From Streptomyces pristinaespiralis (GTDB lineage Bacteria; Actinomycetota; Actinomycetes; Streptomycetales; Streptomycetaceae): a stretch of DNA of 64,000 nt. The position numbers and the translations under genes are program-made. The notes below the pieces were generated by a model. That model worked only from the letters and a program-made list of their open reading frames with translations, had not been told where the DNA came from and did no database searches. This document shows positions 1 through 8,723 of the stretch, in pieces (the stretch's first letter is position 1; each line of letters opens with the position of its first letter). The DNA lies in the NCBI RefSeq assembly GCF_001278075.1, contig NZ_CP011340.1:1736001-1800000 (forward strand). The letters run 5' to 3'.

Positions 1-226
1 CGAGTTGTGTCAGGGCGGCGGTCTTCCCGATCCCCGGCTCGCCCCACAGGAGCACGGGCAGGTCTGCGGCCACCGCCAGGGTCAGTGCCTCCAGTCGGGT
101 GTCGGGGCGCGGTTCTGTGGTCGCGTCGCGCAGCAGGGTCAGCAATTCGCCCGCGACGTCGAGTTGGGTGACGGGGGCCGGGTCGGAGGTGGTGTCGTGC
201 GCGACGAACGGGGTGTACGTGGGCAT
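1..226 (-). CDS. MoxR-type AAA ATPase, N-terminal part (runs off the window)
   Basis: The first ~75 residues of a minus-strand gene are present, starting at ATG 226. A Walker A loop is readable near residue 60 (LLWGEPGIGKTAAL), preceded by a short leader that fits MoxR-type AAA+ ATPases. Such ATPases usually act as chaperone-like remodelers with a VWA-domain partner. The rest of the gene lies beyond position 1. The gene upstream on the same strand (289-1710) ends 62 bp before this start, so the two probably form one transcript. The P-loop is directly visible; the MoxR label is an inference from the fragment. Confidence 0.75.
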   Translation of the reverse strand, partial: MPTYTPFVAHDTTSDPAPVTQLDVAGELLTLLRDATTEPRPDTRLEALTLAVAADLPVLLWGEPGIGKTAALTQL

Positions 227-288
227 GTGTGATCACCTGTGTGTCTCGTGGTGAGCGGAGTGTGGGTGCGGGGTTGGAAGGCCCCGGT

Positions 289-1710
289 TCAGACGCGGGT
301 CGCGTGGCGCGGGTGTGAGCGTCGGTCTCGTGGACCACGACGGTCCGGATGCCGGGGGTCCGGGACGGGTCGGGCTCCCGGTTCGCGGCCGATCAGGTCC
401 GCCCTGAACAGCCCGTAGGTGATCCGCCGCAGGGCGGCCGCCTCCAGTTCGTCCCGCAGGGCGCCGCTGCGCAGGAGTGCGTCCGGTCCCAGCAGTCCCT
501 CGACGACGGCGAGCGCGCCGGCGGTGTCGCCGTGGTCGAGGCGTTCGCGTACGCCTGTGAGGCAGTCCGGACGGCGGTGCGCCTCGTCGATCGCCCGGAG
601 GCAGGGCAGCGGGGTACCGGTCAGCGCGGCCAGCAGTTCCTCGCGCCGGATCTCGGCCGGGTCGTGGTCCAGCGCGGCCAGCACGCCGTCGACCAGGCCG
701 ATCCTGTGCCGGGCCCCCCGGCATTCGACGAAGCGCGGTTGCCCCGCCCGGTCGCCACGCCGCGACGGACCGGCCGGCGTACGGTCCGGTACGAGTGCTG
801 CCGCGACCAGCGGGTGCAGCCGATCGACCTCGATCGCACCGGTGCGGAGCAGTGCCAGGTCGGGCAGCACCCAGGTCGCCGCGTCCGGCAGGACCGGCGG
901 CGTGCCACCGCCGCCGTCCTTGGCCGCCGCCGCGATCCGCAACGTGGGCGGCCCGGTGCCGTCCCCGTCCGCAGCCAGGTCCAGGGCGAGCCGGTGCCGG
1001 CCGCCCAACCGCACGGTGACGGCGCCGGTGCTGCGTCCTTCGGCCTGGAGCAGCAGCCGGGCCTCGTCCGCCCACCGGTCGACGGCGCAGTGGCGCCCGT
1101 GCGGCACCCTCGCCGGCGGATCCGGGTCCGTCGCTGGACGGCCGTCGGCGGCCGGCCGATCGGCCCCGGACCGGGTGCGCAGTTCGTCGGTCCTGCGCGC
1201 GTCCCAGAGGTGACGGTGCAGGTCGAGACGGAACCGCCGGCTGGGCAAGGGGTGCGGGTGGCGGCGGGCGGCGCCCTCTGCGTGGGATCCGTCCCACAGC
1301 GCGAGGCTGATCCGCTGACCGGCATCCGCCCAGGCAGGCGGGGTCCGGGCCACGAGGTGCACCGGGCCTTCGCCGTCGCGCCCCTCGGGGTGGTACCGGG
1401 CCAGGGCGACGGTCAGTCCCGGGCGCAGCAGCCCGTCGGGAGCGACCCTCGGCATGTGCCAGCGCAACAGGTCGGGTGCGAGACGGCGGAGGTCGGCCCG
1501 TACCCGGGTCGCGAGCTCACGGCCGTGGGTGCGCGCCACCGAACGCAGATTCAGATCGACGTCGAAGCCTGCGGCGGCACACGCCCCGGCCCAGTCACCG
1601 GCACGGCGGCGGGCGGTCGCAGTCTCGATCATGGACGGCGGCACGGCGTACTCACGCACGCGCAGCCAGAAGGAAAGCCGGGAGTCCCCGTTCGCGTTCG
1701 AGGTGAGCAT
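289..1710 (-). CDS. Hypothetical protein, partner gene of an AAA ATPase
   Basis: A 473-aa protein rich in Arg, Asp and Leu, with no signal peptide, no membrane segment and no motif I can name. I chose ATG 1710 because an AAGGTGAG ribosome-binding sequence precedes it; GTG 1716 is possible. Third positions are strongly G/C, as expected of a real Streptomyces gene. It lies 62 bp upstream of the AAA ATPase gene on the same strand. In actinobacteria, MoxR ATPase genes commonly sit with uncharacterised proteins of about this size and a VWA protein, so it is probably part of that system. The C-terminus becomes Arg/Pro-rich and may be disordered. Confidence 0.7.
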   Translation of the reverse strand: MLTSNANGDSRLSFWLRVREYAVPPSMIETATARRRAGDWAGACAAAGFDVDLNLRSVARTHGRELATRVRADLRRLAPDLLRWHMPRVAPDGLLRPGLTVALARYHPEGRDGEGPVHLVARTPPAWADAGQRISLALWDGSHAEGAARRHPHPLPSRRFRLDLHRHLWDARRTDELRTRSGADRPAADGRPATDPDPPARVPHGRHCAVDRWADEARLLLQAEGRSTGAVTVRLGGRHRLALDLAADGDGTGPPTLRIAAAAKDGGGGTPPVLPDAATWVLPDLALLRTGAIEVDRLHPLVAAALVPDRTPAGPSRRGDRAGQPRFVECRGARHRIGLVDGVLAALDHDPAEIRREELLAALTGTPLPCLRAIDEAHRRPDCLTGVRERLDHGDTAGALAVVEGLLGPDALLRSGALRDELEAAALRRITYGLFRADLIGREPGARPVPDPRHPDRRGPRDRRSHPRHATRV

Positions 1711-1970
1711 CAGCACTCACCTTGCGCGGATGGGACCCCCAATCTGAAAACAGAATGAGTCATCATCGCGGCGATCTTATCGTGCCTCACCGCCGTCTTC
1801 CAGGAGTTACCGCCACCGGCGCGATCCGGGGGCCGGACGGCCGCTGCACAAGGGGCGGTTACGGACCCGTGCGGGGCAACCGCAAGCACTGCGCGGCTCT
1901 TGGACGCCCCCCGGCGCGCAGCACGAGGGAAGCCCCCGTCACGCTCTACCCGGGCCCCCGGGCCCGGGTC

Positions 1971-2036
1971 GGGGCCGGGTCGGGGCCGGGTCGGGGCCGG
2001 GTCGGGGCCGGGTCGGGGCCGGATCGGGGCCGGATC
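1971..2036. repeat. 11-bp tandem repeat, six units
   Basis: Six head-to-tail copies of GGGGCCGGGTC (the last two read GGATC), with a degenerate copy just before at 1960-1970. The array fills most of the 1711-2034 gap and its last unit contains the first two bases of the amidohydrolase stop codon (2035-2037). On the transcribed minus strand it becomes a GACCCCGGCCC-type repeat right after the stop, so it would form the start of that gene's 3' UTR. Nothing else was recognised in the 324-bp gap. Confidence 0.9.
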
Positions 2037-3153
2037 ACTTCGTGGACGGGTCCCGGGTCCGGTCCAGTGCGGGAAAGAGGCGGAGCGCGTTGTCGCGGTC
2101 GATCCCGCGGCGTTGGTGACGGGTGAGCACCGGGTCGGCGTCGAGAGCCGGCAGTGCGATGTCGGTGACGATGTCGGCCGAGGCGGCCGGCCAGTCGGTG
2201 CCGAAGAGGATCCGCTCGGCACCGGCGGTGGCCACCAGGGTGCCCGAGGGGGCCATCGGGGCCGCCGTGTCGTAGTAGAAGCGGCGGAGGTGGTCCCGCA
2301 CGCGGGCGGCGTCGAGGGGTGGGGTGCAGAAGTCGCCGAAGGCCTCCATGCGGGTGGCGATCTGCGGGAGGAATCCCCCGGCGTGCGGCAGGACGATCGA
2401 CAGACGCGGATAGCGGTCGAGTGCTCGGGTGCGGATCAGGTTCACCGCGGCGCGCGTCGTGTCCAGCAGGAAATCGCACATGAAGTTCGGGATGCCCGGG
2501 ACGGTGGGCACGCCGGGCGGTCCGCCGGGGAGATCGAGCGGGTGCGTGACAAGGACCGCGGCGCGTTCGTCGAGTTCGGCGAGGAAGCGGTCATACGAGG
2601 GATCACCGAGGTAGACACCGTGGTAGTTGGCCTTCACGCCGACTCCCACGGCACCGAGCTCGTCGAGGGCCCGCCGGAGAGCCCACGGGGTGACGTCGGG
2701 ATGGTCCATGAGGGCGGGGCCCAGGAAGGCGAAACGGCCGGGATACGCGGCCACCAGGCCGGTCAGCGCCTCGAGGACGATGGTGAGGCCTTCCTTGGCC
2801 TGCGCCGGGGAGCGGTACCGGTCCTGCATGGTGGGGTTGAGGACGGCGGTGGCGATCCCGGCCTTGTCCATCATCGCGAGCGTGGCGTCCAGATCCCAGC
2901 GCGCCCACCACGGCAGTTCCTCCCGCCGCACCAGTCCCTCACGCTCTGCCCAGTCCACCCATGCAGGAGCGGTGAAATGGTGATGGACGTCGATCCTCGC
3001 CCGTGCCGCTCCGTCACCTCTGTCCGGGCCCCGCAACGCCTCGTCCGCCCGGGCGAGGGCGCTCGACCCGCCCGTGGCAGCGGCGGCGGAAGCGACCGCT
3101 CCGCCGGCGACGAGCAGGTTGCGCCGGCTCATCGCCCGGCTCGATTCCGACAT
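2035..3153 (-). CDS. Tat-exported amidohydrolase 2 family protein (ACMSD-like)
   Basis: 372 aa from ATG 3153. The N-terminus carries a twin-arginine signal (SRRNLLVAGG, then an Ala-rich stretch), so export is predicted. The mature part begins with the metal-binding IDVHHHF motif, has a central HPLDLPGG segment and a histidine in the LPHAGG loop, and ends with GTDWPAAS, where the Asp is the usual metal ligand. These mark the amidohydrolase_2 fold of ACMSD-type decarboxylases and related hydrolases; the substrate cannot be told. It lies 251 bp downstream of the FGE gene on the same strand and may be the last gene of the sulfatase operon or separately transcribed. Confidence 0.85.
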   Translation of the reverse strand: MSESSRAMSRRNLLVAGGAVASAAAATGGSSALARADEALRGPDRGDGAARARIDVHHHFTAPAWVDWAEREGLVRREELPWWARWDLDATLAMMDKAGIATAVLNPTMQDRYRSPAQAKEGLTIVLEALTGLVAAYPGRFAFLGPALMDHPDVTPWALRRALDELGAVGVGVKANYHGVYLGDPSYDRFLAELDERAAVLVTHPLDLPGGPPGVPTVPGIPNFMCDFLLDTTRAAVNLIRTRALDRYPRLSIVLPHAGGFLPQIATRMEAFGDFCTPPLDAARVRDHLRRFYYDTAAPMAPSGTLVATAGAERILFGTDWPAASADIVTDIALPALDADPVLTRHQRRGIDRDNALRLFPALDRTRDPSTK

Positions 3154-3404
3154 CCGTGCACCCCGTCCGTGGTCCGAGCCGGCTGCACACCACCGGCTGC
3201 ACCACGGTGGTCCGGCGGCGTGCACGGGATCGTCCCGGCATGCCCTCTTCGGGACAAATTCCCTCGGACGGACGAGGTCCCCTGAGCCGACCGGACCACG
3301 GAACCGCGGACCGGCACGGGCGACGCCGGCCACACCGGCCCGGCCGGACCGGGGCAGGCCGACCGGACCGGACCGACCTGCCTGACGCCTGCGCCGACGA
3401 CGCC

Positions 3405-4367
3405 TCAGCACACCGCAGAGGCGTCGTTGGCGCACCGGAAGCCGAGGTTCCCCGAGGAGGACTCGGGGGTGTTGGAGGAGCGCGCCGCGACCCGGTAGCG
3501 GTTGCAGTACGAGTCGTGGCACAGGTAGGAACCGCCGCGCATGACCCGTGCCGTCCCGGTCTGCGGACCGCACGGATCGTCCGGGGGAGCTTCGGCGTAA
3601 TAGGTGGGCGAGAACCAGTCGGTGCACCATTCCCACACGTTGCCGGCGGTGTTCCACAGGCCGAAGCCGTTGGGGCGGTACGCCTTGACCGGCGCGGTTG
3701 TCAGGTGGCCGTCCTCTGCGGTGTTGGTGTGGGGGAAGCGGCCCTGCCAGATGTTGCAGCGCCATCTGCCGTCGGGGGTGAGTTCGTCGCCCCAGGCGTA
3801 GCGGCGGCCGGCCAGGCCGCCGCGTGCGGCGTACTCCCACTCCGCCTCGGTGGGCAGGCGCTTGCCGGCCCACCGGGCGTAGGCGACCGCGTCGTTCCAG
3901 GAGACGTGGACGACGGGGTGGTTCTGGCGGTCGGTGATGTCGGAGCGGGCCCCCTCGGGGCGGCGCCAGTGGGCGCCTCGGACGTTGATCCACCAGGGGG
4001 CGCCGGCGGCGTTGCCGAGGATGTCGGCGTTCGCGGCGGCGACCACGAGGTGGAAGACCGCCGAGGATCCGTAGCGCTCGGCGTCGGTGATGTGACCGGT
4101 GTCCTTGACGAAGGTGGCGAACTGGGCGTTGGTGACGGCGGTCTCGTCGATGTGGAACGGCTCGAGGCGTACGGGGTGCACGGGAGTCTCGCCGTCTGCG
4201 GGGTAGCCCTCGCCGAAGGCGTCGCCCATGGCGAACTCGCCGCCGGGCAGGCGGACCTGTCCGCGCAGCGAGCGCCTCCCGGCGGCCGGGCCCGGGACCG
4301 TCGGCGCCGGGGACAGGGAGACGGGGGCGGCGGCCGGGGCGCAGCACGGGCGGTGGACGAGCGTCAT
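3405..4367 (-). CDS. Formylglycine-generating enzyme (sulfatase-modifying factor)
   Basis: 320 aa. This enzyme converts the Cys of a CxPxR motif in sulfatases to formylglycine with O2. The sequence is a clear FGE: LPGGEFAMGD start of the catalytic domain, HPVVHVSWNDA, KRLPTEAEWEYAARGG, GNVWEW, and GGSYLCHDSYCNRYR near the C-terminus. The two Cys of that last motif (283 and 288 here) correspond to the catalytic pair known in bacterial and human FGE. ATG 4367 has a GAGGA box 8 nt upstream; an alternative GTG at 4400 would overlap the sulfatase stop as GTGA. It sits directly downstream of its probable substrate, the sulfatase, in one operon. Confidence 0.95.
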   Translation of the reverse strand: MTLVHRPCCAPAAAPVSLSPAPTVPGPAAGRRSLRGQVRLPGGEFAMGDAFGEGYPADGETPVHPVRLEPFHIDETAVTNAQFATFVKDTGHITDAERYGSSAVFHLVVAAANADILGNAAGAPWWINVRGAHWRRPEGARSDITDRQNHPVVHVSWNDAVAYARWAGKRLPTEAEWEYAARGGLAGRRYAWGDELTPDGRWRCNIWQGRFPHTNTAEDGHLTTAPVKAYRPNGFGLWNTAGNVWEWCTDWFSPTYYAEAPPDDPCGPQTGTARVMRGGSYLCHDSYCNRYRVAARSSNTPESSSGNLGFRCANDASAVC

Positions 4368-4396
4368 GCGCGAAGTCCTCGGTAACGGGCCACGCC

Positions 4397-5950
4397 TCAC
4401 GCCTCCGGCGCCTGGTAGGTGGACTCGTCGAGCCCGCTCAGGGTCGGGTCGTGTCCCACCTCTCCGACGTCGTACATCGACGTCATCCAGTGGTAGAAGT
4501 TGTCGCCGCGCTCCCGCAGGACGTCGTAGAGGCGGCGCAGCATCCGGGAGCGGACCTGCGCCGTCTCCGGGTGGGCGTAGATGTTCAGCAGTTCGTCCGG
4601 GTCGGTGTGCAGGTCGTAGAGCTCGTTGACCGAGTCGGGGTTGACGACGAGCTTGTACCGCTCGTCGCGCAGCATGCGCTGCGGGTACGGGAAGTGGTGC
4701 CCGTGGAACTCGCAGACGATGTCCTCGTCCCAGTCCGTCTCCTCGCCGTGCACGAGCGGCAGCAGGCTGCGCGAGTCGACGGCGGGCTTCGGGTCGGCGC
4801 CCGCCAGTTCGAGGATGGTGGCGGTGCAGTCGAGCAGGCTGACGAACTCGGGGCGTACGACGCCGCCGGGCGCGCCGGGGACGCGGAGCAGGCCGGGCGT
4901 GCGGTAGATGTCCTCGTACATCGCCGGCCCCTTGTCGTGCAGCCGGTGGGATCCGGTGAACTCACCGTGGTCGCAGGTGAAGAACACGGCGGTGTCGTCG
5001 ACCAGTCCGAGGCGTTCCATGGCGTCCATGACCCGGCCGATCTGCCGGTCGATCAAGGCTACGTAGCCCCAGTAGACCGCGATGAGCTTGCGGGTCGTCT
5101 CGATCGGCATGGTGTCGAAGGTCCAGTGCGCGCTGTAGTTGCGCTGTACCGGTGGTTTGCCCTGGAAGGTCTCCGCGATGGAGCGGGGCAGTTCCACGTC
5201 CGCCGGGTCCACCAGGTCGAAGTACTCGTCCGGGAGGATGTAGGGCAGGTGCGGGCCGAAGAAGTGCAGTGCGAGGAAGAACGGCCGGTCGTGCTCGCGG
5301 GAGTCGGCGGCGTACCGCTCCAGTTGCTCGATGGCCCGGGTGGCCAGGTAGTGCTCGAAGGTCGCCTCGACCGGCTGGTGCAGCCGGGCGGCGAGCAGGT
5401 TGCCGGGGCCGCCGTTGGGCAGGGTGCCGCGGATACGGTCACTGATCCTGTAGGGCGGCAGACCGTGCTCGGCGAGGTGGGCGAGGTAGTCCGGGTGGTC
5501 CACCGGGTTGTGCCAGCCGGGCAGCTCCGGGCCGTCGAAGCCGTAGTCGGCCGCCGTCCGTTCGTTGCCGACGTGCCACTTGCCGATGAGGCCGCAGTTG
5601 TAGCCGCTCTCGCGCAGCGCCCGGGAGAAGGTGAACCGGTCCTCCGGCAGGTCCTCGAGGTAGCCGACGTTGCGCTCGTGGTTGGCGAGCAGCTTGTGCC
5701 GGAAGGGCGCCTGACCGGTCAGCAGGCTGGCCCGGGCCGGGGTGCAGATCGCCGTGGGGGTGTACCAGCGGTCGAAGCGGGTGCCGGTCGCGGCGAGTTC
5801 GTCGAGGACCGGGGTGTGCGCCAGCCGGTTGCCGTAGGCGCCGAGGGTGTCCGCCCGGTGCTGGTCGGTCATGAGGAAGAGGATGTTCTTCCTGGACGTG
5901 CCGGCGGTGCCGGGAGTCTTGGACGTGCTGGGGGTGCCGGACGGGGTCAC
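4397..5950 (-). CDS. Type I sulfatase with CTPAR formylglycine motif
   Basis: 517 aa, starting at GTG 5950, which overlaps the binding-protein stop by 4 nt (GTGA). The alkaline-phosphatase-superfamily sulfatase fold is evident: LFLMTDQHRADTLGAYG (metal Asp29), the signature CTPARASLLTG with Cys69 as the residue to be oxidised to formylglycine, GKWHVG, and TCDHGEFTGSH with the second metal pair. There is no signal peptide, so it should act in the cytoplasm on an imported sulfate ester. The operon partners are an ABC importer upstream and an FGE downstream, which fits uptake, desulfation and enzyme maturation. The natural substrate (sugar sulfate, choline sulfate or aryl sulfate) is not determined. 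Confidence 0.95.
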   Translation of the reverse strand: MTPSGTPSTSKTPGTAGTSRKNILFLMTDQHRADTLGAYGNRLAHTPVLDELAATGTRFDRWYTPTAICTPARASLLTGQAPFRHKLLANHERNVGYLEDLPEDRFTFSRALRESGYNCGLIGKWHVGNERTAADYGFDGPELPGWHNPVDHPDYLAHLAEHGLPPYRISDRIRGTLPNGGPGNLLAARLHQPVEATFEHYLATRAIEQLERYAADSREHDRPFFLALHFFGPHLPYILPDEYFDLVDPADVELPRSIAETFQGKPPVQRNYSAHWTFDTMPIETTRKLIAVYWGYVALIDRQIGRVMDAMERLGLVDDTAVFFTCDHGEFTGSHRLHDKGPAMYEDIYRTPGLLRVPGAPGGVVRPEFVSLLDCTATILELAGADPKPAVDSRSLLPLVHGEETDWDEDIVCEFHGHHFPYPQRMLRDERYKLVVNPDSVNELYDLHTDPDELLNIYAHPETAQVRSRMLRRLYDVLRERGDNFYHWMTSMYDVGEVGHDPTLSGLDESTYQAPEA

Positions 5951-6948
5951 TTGCCTGCTCCGATGAAGAGGTCGCCGGTGTAGTAGGTCTTCGGGTCGAC
6001 CGGCTGCTTGAGCTTGCCCGCCTCGACGAAGTAGTCGTTCATGCCCTGGAGCCACTTGTCGACGGTGCCGTCCTTCGTCAGCGCGTCCAGCCGTTCCAGG
6101 TCGAGCAGTTCGACGTTGGCGGCGTCCGCCTTCACCTGCTCGGCGGGGATGCCGAGCTTGTCCGCGGTGAGTTCGACGGCCTCTTCGGTGTGCGCGGAGC
6201 GGTACGCGATCGCCTCGCGCAGCACCGCGAGGACCTTCTTCGCCTTCTCCGGCTGCTCGGCGACGAGGTCGTTGCCCGCGACGAAGGCCGTCGGGAAGGA
6301 GACGTCCTGGGCGAAGTCGGAGTTCTTCGCCAGTTCGACGAGGTCCGGAACCTGCTTCTTGATGGTCGCGGCCGCGGGGTACCAGAAGCCGGCGGCGTCG
6401 ACCTTCTTCGAGGAGAAGGCCGCGACGATGGTCGACGGGTCCATCGGCACGATCTCGACGTCGCTCTTCTTCATCCCTGCCCGCTCCAGGGCGAGGGTGA
6501 GGATCATGTCGCCGGAGGTCCCCTCGGGGACGGCGACGGTCTTGCCCTTCAGCTGTTCCATCGAGGTGATGCCGGGCTGAGCGATGACGCGGTCGGCGTT
6601 GCCGAGGGTGTTGATCGCGACGACCTTGGCCTGGCCGGAGGCGGGCAGCCACATCGCACCTGGGCCGATGTAGCCGACGTCGAGGTTGTCGGTGCCGAGG
6701 GCCTGGATCTGCAGCGGGCCGTTGGTGAAGACCTTGCTCTCGGCGGAGAGGCCGTGCTTCTTCCACAGGCCCTTGGCGTCGGCGATGGCGATCAGGCTGG
6801 TGCCGTTGAAGTCGCCGATGTAGCCGATGCGCACCTTCTCACCGCCGGCGCCGGAGGAGGAGTCGCCGCCACAGGCGGTCAGCAGGACGGTGGCGGCCAG
6901 GCCGGCGACCGCTGCGGTGAAGCGTCTGCGGGAGGTCGTGAGCGGCAT
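5947..6948 (-). CDS. Sulfonate/sulfate-ester ABC transporter substrate-binding lipoprotein
   Basis: 333 aa with a lipoprotein signal (Arg-rich start, hydrophobic core, LLTAC lipobox). The mature protein has the NMT1/SsuA/TauA-type pattern: VRIGYIGDFNGTSLIAIADAKGLWKKHGL, then GPGAMWLPASG and GKTVAVPEGTSGD. Such proteins capture small organosulfur or related anions outside the membrane and deliver them to the permease. The gene follows the ATPase by 15 bp and overlaps the sulfatase start by 4 nt, so its ligand is most simply a sulfate ester that the sulfatase then cleaves. Confidence 0.9.
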   Translation of the reverse strand: MPLTTSRRRFTAAVAGLAATVLLTACGGDSSSGAGGEKVRIGYIGDFNGTSLIAIADAKGLWKKHGLSAESKVFTNGPLQIQALGTDNLDVGYIGPGAMWLPASGQAKVVAINTLGNADRVIAQPGITSMEQLKGKTVAVPEGTSGDMILTLALERAGMKKSDVEIVPMDPSTIVAAFSSKKVDAAGFWYPAAATIKKQVPDLVELAKNSDFAQDVSFPTAFVAGNDLVAEQPEKAKKVLAVLREAIAYRSAHTEEAVELTADKLGIPAEQVKADAANVELLDLERLDALTKDGTVDKWLQGMNDYFVEAGKLKQPVDPKTYYTGDLFIGAGK

Positions 6949-6963
6949 GAGTGGTCCTTCGGT

Positions 6964-7812
6964 TCAGGCCGTCGTCGACGGCACGGTGGCGGCGGTCGAC
7001 GACGGCGCGGGGCCGGTGCCTGTCGGCACGGTGGCGGCGGTGCGGCCGTCCTGGTGGTAGACGGAGTGCCAGACGCGGTTGCGCAGGTCGGCGAACTCCG
7101 GGCTGAGGCGGAACTCCTCGTCGCGTGTGCGGGCCGGGACCTCGATGACGTCGTAGACGCGTCCGGGGCGGGCGGCCATGACGATCACGCGGTTCGCCAG
7201 GAAGACGGCCTCGTCCACGTCGTGCGTGATGAACATGACGGTCCGCTTCTCCTTGCTCCAGGTGTCCAGGAGCTGCTCCTGGAGCTTGACCCGGGTGAGA
7301 GCGTCGAGCGCGCCGAACGGCTCGTCCATCAGCAGGATCGAGGGGTCGACGGCATAGGCGCGGGCGATGGCGCACCGCTGGCGCATGCCGCCGGAGAGTG
7401 TCTTCGGGAGCGCGTCGGCGAACTGGTCCAGTCCCACCAGCTTGATGAAGTGCTGTGCCCGGGCTCGGCGTTCGGCCTTGGAGACCCCTGCGGTCCGCAG
7501 GCCGAACTCGACGTTCTGGCGGACGGTGAGCCAGGGGAAGAGTGCGTACTGCTGGAAGATCACACCGCGTTCGGGCCCCGGCCCGGACACCGGTACGCCG
7601 TCCACCAGGGCCCGGCCCTGCGTCGGCTCCTCCAGTCCGGCGAGGATGTTCATCAGGGTGGACTTGCCGCACCCCGAGGGGCCGACGACGGTGACGAACT
7701 CGTTGTCCGCGATGTCGAGAAAGACGTCGTCGAGAGCGGTGAAGGTCTCGCGTCCCAGGGCGAAGGTCTTGGTGACGCCCTGGACGGATATCTTGGCCGG
7801 GGTGCTGGTCAT
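6964..7812 (-). CDS. ABC transporter ATP-binding protein (SsuB/TauB-like)
   Basis: 282 aa from ATG 7812, which overlaps the permease stop (ATGA). All ABC signatures are visible: Walker [11 protein letters not shown]-loop FQQYALFPW, signature LSGGMRQR, Walker [13 protein letters not shown] and the switch THDVDEA. The sequence is of the nitrate/sulfonate/taurine importer class. The C-terminus has a Thr/Ala/Pro-rich extension (from about residue 255) that is probably disordered. It energises the permease encoded immediately upstream for uptake of the compound bound by the 5947-6948 lipoprotein. Confidence 0.95.
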   Translation of the reverse strand: MTSTPAKISVQGVTKTFALGRETFTALDDVFLDIADNEFVTVVGPSGCGKSTLMNILAGLEEPTQGRALVDGVPVSGPGPERGVIFQQYALFPWLTVRQNVEFGLRTAGVSKAERRARAQHFIKLVGLDQFADALPKTLSGGMRQRCAIARAYAVDPSILLMDEPFGALDALTRVKLQEQLLDTWSKEKRTVMFITHDVDEAVFLANRVIVMAARPGRVYDVIEVPARTRDEEFRLSPEFADLRNRVWHSVYHQDGRTAATVPTGTGPAPSSTAATVPSTTA

Positions 7813-8723
7813 CGGCGTTCCTGCCATCCGGTGAGCTTGCGTTCTGCGAGGAGCAGGATGCGGTCCATCAGCAGACCGAGGATCCCGATGGAGATGAGCC
7901 CGACGAAGATCGTCGGAAGGTCGTAGTAGAGCTGGGCGTTCTGCATCCGGTAGCCGAGGCCCTGTTGGGCCGCGACCAGTTCGGCGGCGACCAGGGTGGC
8001 CCAGGCCGAGCCGAGACCGACCCGCATGCCCACGAGGATGAACGGCGTGGAGGCCGGCACCACGACTCGGGCGAAGATCGTGACGTCCTTGGCGCCGAGC
8101 ACCCGGGCGGCGTTGATCAGCGTGCGGTCGACGTTCACCACGCCCTGGAACGTCGAGATGACGCACGCCAGGAACGCGGCCAGGAAGATGACGAAGATCT
8201 TCGGTGTCTCGTCGATTCCCATGACCACGATGGCCAGGGGGATGATCGCCAGCGGCGGGATCGTGCGGAAGAACTGGATCCACGGCTCGATCAGGCCGCG
8301 CAGTACGGGATACCAGCCCATGAGGAAGCCGATCGGGACGGCCGCGGCCGTGCCGAGCGCGAAGCCGGCGAGCACGCGCGTCAGGCTGGCGAGGATGTCG
8401 TCGGCGAGCATGCCGTTGCCGATCAGGGTGCCGGCCTGCGAGACGACCTCCGGCGGTGCGGGCAGCTTGAAGCCCGCGGCCGACAGCGCCCACCAGACGC
8501 CGATGCCCAGCACGACGGACACGGCGTTCAGGGCCAGGGGCAGCCCGCGCCGGCCCGGACGCGGTTGCTCCGGTGCGGCTTTCGCGTCGCCGTTCTTCCC
8601 GCCGCCGGCCTTCACGCCAAGGGTGTTCGTCCCGTCGGCGGCTTCCTGGTCGGCCGCCGTCCCGGGCGTCTTCCCTGGTACGGGTCCTCGCCGGCCGGCG
8701 CCCCGCTTGTCAAGGACGGACAT
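7809..8723 (-). CDS. ABC transporter permease (SsuC/TauC-like)
   Basis: 304 aa from ATG 8723, which has GGAG 7 nt upstream and lies inside the 3' end of the ROK gene (14-bp overlap). The first ~50 residues are hydrophilic (Gly/Ala/Lys-rich), followed by about six membrane segments. The permease coupling motif is readable as [37 protein letters not shown]. This is the BPD_transp_1 fold of the sulfonate/taurine/nitrate group. Overlaps on both sides indicate translational coupling within the operon. Confidence 0.95.
   Translation of the reverse strand: MSVLDKRGAGRRGPVPGKTPGTAADQEAADGTNTLGVKAGGGKNGDAKAAPEQPRPGRRGLPLALNAVSVVLGIGVWWALSAAGFKLPAPPEVVSQAGTLIGNGMLADDILASLTRVLAGFALGTAAAVPIGFLMGWYPVLRGLIEPWIQFFRTIPPLAIIPLAIVVMGIDETPKIFVIFLAAFLACVISTFQGVVNVDRTLINAARVLGAKDVTIFARVVVPASTPFILVGMRVGLGSAWATLVAAELVAAQQGLGYRMQNAQLYYDLPTIFVGLISIGILGLLMDRILLLAERKLTGWQERR

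Noticed and set aside
1710..1770. tRNA or small RNA in the gap after the hypothetical gene
   Set aside because: The sequence is AT-richer but has no cloverleaf or conserved tRNA bases.
4368..4400. GTG 4400 as the FGE start
   Set aside because: It gives an attractive GTGA overlap, but ATG 4367 has the better ribosome-binding site and the extra residues are not family-like; kept as an alternative.
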